From Anabaena sphaerica FACHB-251 (GTDB taxonomy: Bacteria; Cyanobacteriota; Cyanobacteriia; Cyanobacteriales; Nostocaceae): a stretch of DNA of 64,000 nucleotides. A program made the position numbers and the translations under genes. Of this stretch, positions 8,660 to 16,900 are shown in pieces. Position 1 is the first letter of the stretch, and each line of letters begins with the position of its first letter. The notes under the pieces are model-generated. The model was given only the letters and a program-made list of their open reading frames with translations. It was not told the DNA's origin and ran no database searches. The stretch spans positions 1 to 64,000 of the forward strand of contig NZ_JACJQU010000018.1 in the NCBI RefSeq assembly GCF_014696825.1, written 5' to 3'.

Positions 8660-8865
8660 TTTTGATCTCAAAGGTTGTTTAAAGCTATTTAGAGCTATTA
8701 CTAATGTAGATATTTTTTTTGCAGCTTTTGTTGCTCAAGTGTAGCAGTGTTAGGAAAATCCGTTGATTAACTCCCTCCTTTAATTAGATACATTCACAAA
8801 TTTGAGTTTTTCTAACAAGTCCATAAAATCTGTTTCCCTTTCATCATTGTTTTATATTTAACTAA

Positions 8866-9006
8866 GCACCAAGCCCAGGTGATTAGAAAGATACTGCTAT
8901 ACAAACTAAGTCCGTCTGCACGGATTTACGGAAAATCAAGGGTTTGAAACCCACCCAGGTGGGTTTTGTATGTATAGCCGTGACTTCCAGTCGCTGGTGC
9001 AAGATG
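8866..9006. repeat. Long repeat with GCACCA ends (family D)
   Basis: About 140 bp beginning GCACCAAGCCCAGGTGATTAG and ending CGCTGGTGCAAGATGT, with an inner GTTTGAAACCCAC / GTGGGTTTTG hairpin. A roughly 90% identical copy is at 40116-40271, where the terminal inverted repeats are longer. Non-coding. Confidence 0.85.
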
Positions 9007-9028
9007 TTAGATACAGCAAAATTCACGC

Positions 9029-9043
9029 TTGTCAGCTTGACAA
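9029..9043. promoter_or_regulatory. Palindromic operator of the TetR regulator
   Basis: TTGTCA-GCT-TGACAA is a perfect 6-bp inverted repeat with a 3-bp spacer. It overlaps the -35 box of the TetR gene 60-75 bases ahead of its ATG, the classic arrangement for TetR autorepression. The binding itself is inferred. Confidence 0.65.
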
Positions 9044-9066
9044 ACCTAATATTCTAAATTTATTAT
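9037..9066 (+). promoter_or_regulatory. Sigma70-type promoter of the tetR-devBCA cluster
   Basis: TTGACA at 9037-9042 and TATTAT at 9061-9066, separated by 18 bases, about 38 bases upstream of the ATG at 9104. Confidence 0.55.
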
Positions 9067-9103
9067 AAATCATAACGACTGTTCGATATAAATAAACCCA
9101 GTT

Positions 9104-9679
9104 ATGCCGAAAATTGTGGATCATGAACAATACCGCAAAGAATTACTCGGCAAGTGTTTTGATTTATTTGCCGAAAAAGGTTATGGCGCTATCACCATGC
9201 GGCAAATTGCTCAGGGTTTAGAGGTTTCTACAGGAACGCTATATCACTATTTTCCCAGTAAACAAGCTTTATTTGAACAACTGATAGAAGAAATTAGTCA
9301 GCAGGATGTCATTATAGCTTTAGCCGAATTGGGAGGAAAAAACAACTTATCAGAAATGATGGCAGCTTTAGGTAATTATCTCGTCAACAATGAAGATTAC
9401 CTGATTAAGTGGACTTATATCTGGGTTGATTTTTGTCAAAACCAAGACTCAAAAACAATGCTGACGAATAGTACAGTTTTTAAACACGCTAATCAACGTT
9501 GCCAACAAGTAGCCTGTGATTTATTAGGCATTCAAGATGTGGTGTTAGCATCCTTTGTTTTGAGTTTTGTTAATGGTGTAATTCTCGAAAAATTATGGGG
9601 TAATGAAACAATTGATTTTCCTGAACAATGCGAACTTTTAGGAAAAATGTTAACCGCATATTTGCAACAGCAAGATTGA
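9104..9679 (+). CDS. TetR-family transcriptional regulator
   Basis: A 191-residue protein with the TetR helix-turn-helix at the N-terminus (FAEKGYGAITMRQIAQGLEVSTGTLYHYFPSKQALFEQL, about residues 23-60) and a helical ligand domain. It lies 32 bases before devB on the same strand and a perfect palindrome overlaps its own -35 box, so it probably represses itself and the exporter downstream, with the exported compound or a related molecule as inducer (inference). The start is clear: the HTH starts at the normal distance and no earlier in-frame ATG exists. Confidence 0.92.
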   Translation: MPKIVDHEQYRKELLGKCFDLFAEKGYGAITMRQIAQGLEVSTGTLYHYFPSKQALFEQLIEEISQQDVIIALAELGGKNNLSEMMAALGNYLVNNEDYLIKWTYIWVDFCQNQDSKTMLTNSTVFKHANQRCQQVACDLLGIQDVVLASFVLSFVNGVILEKLWGNETIDFPEQCELLGKMLTAYLQQQD

Positions 9680-9711
9680 TATCTGATTGGGGAGTTTTTT
9701 GGTACGATAAA

Positions 9712-11001
9712 ATGAGTCAAAAACTGTTATCTAAACCTGTAAACCAAAAGTTAATTGCTTTAGTTATAAGTGCCACAGCTATTACTGGCGGAATTATAAT
9801 TTACGGAATTTCTAGTTTTGGAGAAGTTGGTAAAAATGCCACTTCAGAAATATCTGAAAATCCACCTCTGCCAACAAAAGTAACAGCTTTAGCCAGACTG
9901 GAACCAGAAACAGAAGTAATTAAGCTATCTGCACCTTTAGCATTAGATGGAGATAGGGTGGCAAAAATCCTATTTAAAGAAGGTGATACTGTAAAAGCAG
10001 AACAAGTAATTGCAATTTTAGATTCACGGGATAAATTGCAAAATACCGTGCAACAAGCAAAGAAAGAAGTGAGAGTTTCTCAAGCTAAACTTGAGCAAAT
10101 TAAAGCTGGGGCTAAATTAGGAGCAATTCAAGCTCAAAAAGCAAGTATAGAAAGAATAAAAGCTCAGTATCAAGGTGATAAAAACTCCCAAGAAGAAAAT
10201 ATTGCACGGATAGAAGCTCAATGGCAAGGTGATAGAATTGCCCAACAAGCAACCATTAATAAATTAACCGCAGAACTCAACAATGCTGAATCCGAATATC
10301 AACGCTATAAAAACTTATATTCAGCAGGAGCCATTTCTAATTCTTTAATTGATAGTAAAGCCTTAAATGTAGAAACTGCCAAACAACAACTAAGTGAAGC
10401 CAAAGCAGTTATTAACCGTATTAATTCCACCGCAAACAAACAATTAGCAGAAGCGAAAATTGCATTAAATCGAATTAACACCACCAGTAATAAACAAATT
10501 AGTGAAGCAAAAGCTACACTTGATAGTGTTGCCGAAGTTCGTCCTGTAGATGTGAATTTAGCACAAACAGAAGTAGAAAGTGCGATCGCTACCCTGAAAC
10601 GCACCCAAACCGACCTAGAAGCAGCTTATATTCGCGCTCCCATGACAGGACAAATTCTCAAAATTCATACCCGTGCCGGCGAAAAAATTGATGCTTCTGG
10701 GATTGCAGACTTTGCACAAACAGAGCAAATGATTGCAGTTGCAGAAGTTTATCAAACTGATATCAGTAAAGTCAAACTCGGACAAAAAGCTGTAATTACT
10801 AGTCCTACATTTACAGGTGAACTGTGGGGAACAGTTGCCCAAATTGGCTTCCAAGTCAACCGCCAAAATGTGTTTAGTAACCAACCTGGAGAAAATTTAG
10901 ATAGTCGAGTGATTGAAGTTAAGATTCGTCTCACTCCTGAAGACAGTAAAAAAGTTGCAGGTTTAACTAATTTGCAAGTACAAACAGCAATTGAATTGTA
11001 A
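9712..11001 (+). CDS. devB: DevB-type membrane fusion (adaptor) protein of an ABC exporter
   Basis: A 429-residue HlyD/DevB-like adaptor. It has one N-terminal membrane helix (LIALVISATAITGGIIIYGI), a biotinyl-lipoyl half motif (VTALARLEPETEVIKLSAP), a long coiled coil (about residues 115-300, rich in Gln/Lys/Ala with repeated QLAEAKIALNRINTT units), the second lipoyl half (AYIRAPMTGQILKIHTRAGEKI) and a beta-barrel. It should link the DevCA inner-membrane pump to a TolC-type outer-membrane channel, which is not in this window. The ATG at 9712 is preferred; the frame is open upstream but overlaps tetR. In heterocystous cyanobacteria such pumps export glycolipids or other lipids; several paralogues exist, so the substrate here is unknown. 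Confidence 0.87.
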   Translation: MSQKLLSKPVNQKLIALVISATAITGGIIIYGISSFGEVGKNATSEISENPPLPTKVTALARLEPETEVIKLSAPLALDGDRVAKILFKEGDTVKAEQVIAILDSRDKLQNTVQQAKKEVRVSQAKLEQIKAGAKLGAIQAQKASIERIKAQYQGDKNSQEENIARIEAQWQGDRIAQQATINKLTAELNNAESEYQRYKNLYSAGAISNSLIDSKALNVETAKQQLSEAKAVINRINSTANKQLAEAKIALNRINTTSNKQISEAKATLDSVAEVRPVDVNLAQTEVESAIATLKRTQTDLEAAYIRAPMTGQILKIHTRAGEKIDASGIADFAQTEQMIAVAEVYQTDISKVKLGQKAVITSPTFTGELWGTVAQIGFQVNRQNVFSNQPGENLDSRVIEVKIRLTPEDSKKVAGLTNLQVQTAIEL

Positions 11002-11085
11002 AGTTTATTTGCTCTTAAAAATAATGAATGTTTGTTATCAATTAATTGGCTCAAAACCTCACAACTACTCTACGGTAAATGTATC

Positions 11086-11421
11086 ATGCTTAAATCTATA
11101 TACCTACTGCTTGCTATCTTGGGTTTAGTGCTTCCCTATTCTCAGTTTATTCCTTTTATATTTGAGCATGGTCTTGATATCAAACTATTTTTTGCACAGC
11201 TTTTTGCTAACAAGATATCTGGCTTTTTTGGCATGGATGTAATTATTTCTTCCCTCGTATTTTGGACATTTGTATTTGCCGAAGGAACAAGGCTTAAAAT
11301 GCAAAATCTGTGGATTTATATTGCTGGTAATCTTCTGTTTGGTGTTTCTTTTGGACTGCCGTTGTTCTTATTGATGCGACAAGGGCAGATAGAACAGCAA
11401 AATCAGCAAATTAGTTATTAA
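11086..11421 (+). CDS. DUF2834-type small membrane protein
   Basis: A 111-residue protein with three hydrophobic helices (YLLLAILGLVLPYSQF, VIISSLVFWTFVFAEG, IAGNLLFGVSFGLPLFLLM) and the overall pattern of DUF2834 proteins, whose function is unknown. It lies between devB and devC, ending 14 bases before devC, which is unusual because devB and devC normally adjoin. It may be a pump accessory or simply a co-transcribed passenger. The ATG at 11086 is chosen over an upstream TTG. Confidence 0.72.
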   Translation: MLKSIYLLLAILGLVLPYSQFIPFIFEHGLDIKLFFAQLFANKISGFFGMDVIISSLVFWTFVFAEGTRLKMQNLWIYIAGNLLFGVSFGLPLFLLMRQGQIEQQNQQISY

Positions 11422-11435
11422 GAGGCAGTTGACAA

Positions 11436-12617
11436 ATGGCATTTAAACTATTCCAAAAAACGCCCTTAGCTTGGCGACAGTTAATGAAAGAAAAAACGCG
11501 GTTAGCTGTTGCAGTTGCTGGGATTACTTTTGCTGATATGCTGATATTTATTCAGATGGGTTTTGAAAGTGCTTTGTTTGATGCTGCTATTCAACCTCAT
11601 CGCAATTTACAGGCAGATTTAGTATTAATTAATCCTCAATTTCAAACTCTGTTTTCAGTCAAAAGTTTTTCTAGAGAAAGATTATATCAAGCCTTAAGCT
11701 ATGACGGTGTAAAATCAGTTAATTCTGTTTACATTAGTACCGGACAATGGCGCAATCCTGAAACACAAATTGAACGTGCTATTTTAGTTTGGGGTGTAGA
11801 TCCAAATCAACCAGGATTGAAATTTCCTGAAGTTCAAAAAAATAAAGATTATTTCAAACTTCTCAATCAAGTAATGTTTGATCAAGCCAGTCGTCCAGAA
11901 TATGGTGCTGTAGGTGATATATTCAAAAAAACGGGCAATTTTCAAACAGAACTCAATAGTAAAGCTGTTAACGTCAAAGGTGTTTTTAGTAATGGTGCTT
12001 CCTTTGCGGCTGATGGTAATGTTATTGCTAGTGATTCAACTTTTCTACAATTATTTCCTCAACGTAAACCAGATCAAATTGAAGTGGGTTTAATTAATCT
12101 CAAACCAGGTGCGGATACTGATAAGGTAAAAGCACAACTGAGAAGAGGATTAAATCCAGATCCCAAAAATCCCTTTGTGGAAGTAGGAACACCTGAAGAC
12201 TTTGCTCAAAAAGAAAAGAATTATTGGGCTAATGGTACAGGGATTGGTTTTATTTTCGGTTTGGGTGTAGGAGTTGGGTTTATTGTTGGTATTGTTATTG
12301 TTTACCAAATTCTTTATTCTGACGTTTCCGATCACCTCCCAGAATATGCAACTCTCAAAGCAATGGGTTATACAGATACCTATCTTTTGGGAGTCTTGGT
12401 ACAAGAGGCTTTATTATTAGCGATTTTGGGTTATTTGCCTGCATTTTTTCTATCTTTTGGAATATATCAACTAACTTTTGCAGCCACTCTGTTGCCCATT
12501 TCGATGAAAGTAGACCGAGCAATTTCAGTGTTTATTTTGACTGTAATTATGTGTAGCGTTTCTGGGGCGATCGCTATGCGAAAACTCCGTTCTGCTGACC
12601 CTGCGGACATTTTTTAA
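11436..12617 (+). CDS. devC: DevC-type ABC exporter permease
   Basis: A 393-residue MacB/FtsX-fold permease of the DevC family. It has an N-terminal helix after a basic stretch (PLAWRQLMKEKTRLAVAVAGITFADMLIFIQMGFESALFDAA), a large periplasmic domain (about residues 50-260) and three C-terminal helices (GLGVGVGFIVGIVIVYQIL, ALLLAILGYLPAFFLSF, AISVFILTVIMCSVSG). It closes with AMRKLRSADPADIF, typical of DevC. It works with DevA and the DevB adaptor. A hairpin follows nine bases after the stop, so part of transcription may end before devA. Confidence 0.9.
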   Translation: MAFKLFQKTPLAWRQLMKEKTRLAVAVAGITFADMLIFIQMGFESALFDAAIQPHRNLQADLVLINPQFQTLFSVKSFSRERLYQALSYDGVKSVNSVYISTGQWRNPETQIERAILVWGVDPNQPGLKFPEVQKNKDYFKLLNQVMFDQASRPEYGAVGDIFKKTGNFQTELNSKAVNVKGVFSNGASFAADGNVIASDSTFLQLFPQRKPDQIEVGLINLKPGADTDKVKAQLRRGLNPDPKNPFVEVGTPEDFAQKEKNYWANGTGIGFIFGLGVGVGFIVGIVIVYQILYSDVSDHLPEYATLKAMGYTDTYLLGVLVQEALLLAILGYLPAFFLSFGIYQLTFAATLLPISMKVDRAISVFILTVIMCSVSGAIAMRKLRSADPADIF

Positions 12618-12626
12618 TGAGAAAAA

Positions 12627-12654
12627 GTAGAGACGTTCAATGGAACGTCTCTAC
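12627..12654. repeat. Solo hairpin core of repeat family A
   Basis: GTAGAGACGTTC-AATG-GAACGTCTCTAC, identical in its arms to the core hairpin of the 91-bp repeats but without their ends. It lies just after devC and may act as an attenuator or RNA stabiliser between devC and devA. Confidence 0.75.
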
Positions 12655-12700
12655 AAGGGTTAATTTTCACCATATATTTAATAAATTGCTGACTACAAAC

Positions 12701-12719
12701 CCTCACAAAATACTCACAA
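12701..12719. promoter_or_regulatory. TGAGGA-type box upstream of devA (diverged)
   Basis: Reads CCTCACAAAATACTCACAA; on the other strand TTGTGAG recurs with an 11-bp period. It resembles the boxes at nifJ and ppsA but matches them less closely. It is about 120 bases before the devA ATG. Confidence 0.35.
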
Positions 12720-12836
12720 ACAACTATAGGAATCCGGTTTAATTCCTGAATTTACTCGTAGAGGTAGGGAACAGGGAACAGAAAAGAAGGAATATAAAGT
12801 GTACTGAGTTTGTTGAAAATCAAATAGGAGTTCTAT

Positions 12837-13559
12837 ATGTTAGAAATTTATTCTCAATCAAATATTGCTTCAGATACTGTAATTCATGTTTCTCAACTCA
12901 ATCATTATTTTGGTGATGGTGCATTAAAAAAACAAGTATTATTTGATATTAATTTAGAGATTAGAGCCGGAGAAATTGTGATTATGACTGGTCCCTCTGG
13001 GTCAGGGAAAACCACTCTATTATCATTGATGGGGGGATTGCGTTCTGCTCAATCAGGGAGTTTACAAATATTAGATCAAGAAATGCGCGGTGCAAATAAG
13101 GGGAAGTTAACAAAATTGCGTCGTCAGATTGGTTATATTTTCCAAGCGCATAACTTGATGACTTTTTTAACAGCCAAAGAAAATGTGAGAATGTCTTTGG
13201 AGTTGCATGGAGAATATCTAAATCAAGATATCAATGCTAAAGCTATCGCAATATTAGAAGAAGTGGGGTTAGGAAATCGTGTTGATTATTATCCAGAGAG
13301 TTTATCAGGGGGACAAAAACAACGGGTTGCGATCGCACGTGCTTTAGTCAGTCATCCCAAGATAGTATTAGCAGACGAACCCACCGCTTCATTAGATAAA
13401 CAATCTGGTCGTGACGTGGTGGAATTAATGCAAAAATTAGCCAAAGAACAAGGTTGTACAATTTTGCTTGTCACCCATGATAACCGCATCTTAGATATAG
13501 CTGATCGCATTGTTTATATGGAAGATGGACAGCTAAAAAGTGATGGTGTAGACAATTGA
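12837..13559 (+). CDS. devA: DevA-type ABC exporter ATPase
   Basis: A 240-residue ATP-binding subunit with Walker A GPSGSGKT (about residues 52-59), signature LSGGQKQR, Walker B IVLADEPTASLD and an H-loop LLVTHD. The LDKQSGRDVVELMQKLA region is typical of DevA/LolD-type ATPases. It powers the exporter with DevC and DevB. It is separated from devC by 219 bases that contain a hairpin and a possible regulator box, so it may also have its own promoter. A GGAG precedes the ATG. Confidence 0.93.
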   Translation: MLEIYSQSNIASDTVIHVSQLNHYFGDGALKKQVLFDINLEIRAGEIVIMTGPSGSGKTTLLSLMGGLRSAQSGSLQILDQEMRGANKGKLTKLRRQIGYIFQAHNLMTFLTAKENVRMSLELHGEYLNQDINAKAIAILEEVGLGNRVDYYPESLSGGQKQRVAIARALVSHPKIVLADEPTASLDKQSGRDVVELMQKLAKEQGCTILLVTHDNRILDIADRIVYMEDGQLKSDGVDN

Positions 13560-13570
13560 CACTCTCGAAA

Positions 13571-13673
13571 TATAGTAGTTCCCATGCTCGTGAGGGACAA
13601 AGTTTTTTAGTTTTAGGGAACAGGGAACTGGGAATAAATTGGTGTGTACTTCATTAGACTGGGAAACGCTATA
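13571..13673. repeat. Palindromic repeat with TATAG...GTTCCCATGCTCGTGAG end (family F)
   Basis: Begins TATAGTAGTTCCCATGCTCG and ends ACTGGGAAACGCTATA, giving imperfect inverted ends. The second copy is at 58247-58356. It lies directly after devA. Confidence 0.82.
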
Positions 13674-13738
13674 AGATCCCCGACTTCTTTTTTAATCTTG
13701 TAAATAAATTATGAATTAATGTCAGAAGTCGGGGATCT
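13674..13738. repeat. AGATCCCCGACTTC palindromic repeat (family G)
   Basis: Arms AGATCCCCGACTTCT and AGAAGTCGGGGATCT flank an AT-rich loop. Related units are at 32568-32600 and in the triple tandem array at 45037-45324. Confidence 0.85.
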
Positions 13739-13989
13739 GGGTGTTGCTCCCCACTCCTTTCTCAAACGTTTGCGTAGCGTGCGCGCAGCGCATACCACAG
13801 AGGCATAGCGAACACAGATAAAGGATAAATAGAGAGAATTTTGTGCCATTTTTGCCATATTTTTTATTTGTTCTCTTAAAGAAAATTTCTTCACCCCACA
13901 CTCTATACCCTCTCCCAATATTTGTGGTAATTTAGAAAAAGCATTTGCCAAATATATACTTAGCTGCGTACAATTACTGACGAGGTTTC

Positions 13990-16900
13990 ATGGCAATCTC
14001 CCATTACTCAATTCTGATTCTGGAGGATTCGCCAGAAGACAGGGTATTATATTGTCGCTATTTAAATCAGGATAAAATTGCCACTTATGATTTTATTGAG
14101 GTAGAGACAGGATTAGAAGCATTGCAAAAACTGGGGCAAACCAGTCCAGATTTAATACTTATAAACTATCAACTGTCAGATATGAATGGGTTGGAATTTC
14201 TGAAGAAGTTGAAGTTCCAATTTAGCAGTCTGGAAATTCCAGTAATTATGTTAGCAGGGCAGGGAAATGAAAGCATAGCTGTGCAAGCCATGAAGAGTGG
14301 TTGCCAGGATTATATAGTTAAGAGCAAAATCACCCGTGCTGGACTATGCCGTGCTGTTCATACTGCCCTAGAGAAAACCCACCTGAACCAGCGGATTCGG
14401 ATACAGAACCAACAACAACAGTTGCTGGCTGGTATATCATTGCGTATTCGTCAGTTTTTTCGTTTAGAGGAAATTCTGTCAACATCCGTTCAAGAAGTGC
14501 GGGAATTTCTCAAAGCAGATCGGGTGATAGTGTACCAGTTTGACCATCAGATGAATGGTAAAATAGTTGCTGAGTCCGTACTACCTCAGTGGAAAGCTTT
14601 ACTAAACAGTCAAGTTAAGGATACGTGCTATCAAGAAATTCAGGAAATAGCGGATCTTAACGGCACAATCCGAGCAATGCCTGATATCTATAATGCCGGA
14701 TTAACAGCCTGCCATATCGACGTGCTGGAGAGATTTCAGGTTAAGGCTAATCTGGTTGTACCGATTTTGCTGAACAAAGAAGCAAGGGAACAGAAGAAGC
14801 AAGGTAAGCAGGGGAAGCAGAAAAAAAAAGATACTAGCTGGGAAAGCAACTTAGTATCATCACACTTTGTTTCTAAATTTTCTTCTCAGGTACTGTGGGG
14901 GTTAATTTTTGTTCACCAGTGCAGTAGGACTCGTGAGTGGGAGACAACTGAACTGGGTCTACTCCAGCAATTGTCTGTGCAGATGGCTTTGGCTATCCAA
15001 CAGGCAGAACTTTATGAAAATCTGCAAAATCTGAATACAGCACTAGAGCAGAAGGTGGAAGAACGGACAAAAGAACTGCAAGCTAGTGAGCGGAGATTCC
15101 GCGCTATTTTCAACAACACTTTTCAGTTTACGGGACTGCTGACAACCGAAGGAATTTTACTGGAGGCCAATCAGACAGCTTTAAATTTTGGTGGCATACA
15201 ACTAGAAGAAGTAATCAATCGACCTTTCTGGGAAGCTCACTGGTGGACAATTTCTCCAGAAACACAGGACAATTTAAGGCAAGCGATCGCCCGTGCAGCC
15301 CAAGGTGAATTTATACGTTACGAAGTAGATGTATTGGGTGGTGGGGGTGAGATAGTCACCATAGACTTTTCTATTCGTCCTCTCAAGGATGAATCAGAAC
15401 AGGTGTTAATGTTGATTACCGAAGGGCGAGATATTAGTGATAAAAAGCGCATTGAACGTGAACGCCAAGAGGCGCTAAAAGCCCTAAAAGCTTCTGAAGC
15501 TGAACTGAGAGGACTGTTCAATGCAATGGTCGATGTGATTCTAGTGACAGATAGACAGGGACGTTATCTCAAAATTGCTCCCACCAATGCAGATAAGCTT
15601 TACCGACCTGCTGAAGATTTACTTGGTAAAACTGTCCATGAAGTTTTACCCAATCATATAGCAGACCGATTTATGGGCGTTATTCAGGAAACTCTAGCTA
15701 CACAGCAACCTTCACAGTGTGAATACAGCTTACAGATTGGAAAGAAAGAAGTTTGGTTTAGTGCTAAAGTTTCACCAATTTCACAAGAAACTGTAATTTG
15801 GGCAGCAAGAGACATCACCGAAGCCAAGCACAACGAAATCATTCATGAACAGGCAGAAAAGGCATTGCAAGAAAACCAAATTCTGTTAAAGCTGATCATG
15901 GATAGCCTACCTATGGCCATCTTTTGGAAAGATAGAAACAGTCGTTACTTGGGTTGTAATCGCCAACTGCTTTTAGATGCAGGACTATCATCTTACACAG
16001 AAATCATTGGCAAAACAGACTTTGATATGGTCTGGAGAGATCAAGCGCCACTTTATCAAGCAGGCGATCGCATTGTCATAGAGACTGGTCAGTCCCAGTT
16101 TAATATCGAAGAACCATTTACAAAAACTGGCAATATTAACAGGTGGTTACGCACCAATAAAATACCGCTGCATAACCCTGAAGGCGAGATTTTTGGCGTT
16201 CTGGTCAGCTATGAAGATATTACAGAACGCAAGCAGATGGAACAGGCATTACAGGAAAACCAAATTCTCTTGCAGGTTGTCATGGATAGCTTACCCATGG
16301 CCATCTTTTGGAAAGATAGAAACAGTCGTTTTTTAGGCTGCAATCGCCAACTACTTTTGGATGCGGGACTATCATCTTACACAGAAATCATTGGCAAAAC
16401 AGACTTTGATATGCCCTGGCGAGATCAAGCACCACTTTATCAGGCAGGCGATCGCATTGTCATAGAGTCTGGTCAGGCTAACTTTAATATCGAAGAAGCC
16501 TTAATAAAAAGTGACAATCGAACTATCTGGTTACGCACTAATAAAATACCCCTGCACAACCCTGAAGGCGAGATTTTTGGCGTTCTGGCCAGCTACGAAG
16601 ATATTACAGAACGCAAGGAGATGGAACAGGCATTACAGGAAAGTCAACGACGCTATGCAACTTTAGCAACATCAGCCCCCGTTGGCATTTACCGCACCGA
16701 TGCTGTGGGAAATTGTTTGTATGTCAATAATCGCTGGTGTGAAAATTCTGGATTGACACCCCAAGAAGCGGCAGGGTGTGGATGGAAAAGAGCTTTGCAC
16801 CCCGAAGATCGAGATCTAGTTGAGACGCAATGGGATCACTTTGTCCAAACAGGTGAAAAATTTAGTTTGGAATATCGGTTTGTGCGACCGGATGGGGTAG

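Larger units (their letters stand above)
8660..9103. other. Divergent intergenic region (htrA / tetR)
   Basis: Holds the divergent promoters of the HtrA gene and the TetR gene, with a 141-bp repeat (8866-9006) inserted between them. The TetR operator and promoter are annotated separately. No gene seen. Confidence 0.6.

Noticed and set aside
13709-13951. 80-codon ORF on the minus strand
   Set aside because: Much of it is made of GCGTAGCGTGCGCGCAGCGC-type repeat DNA and the end of a family G repeat; no start signal or family.
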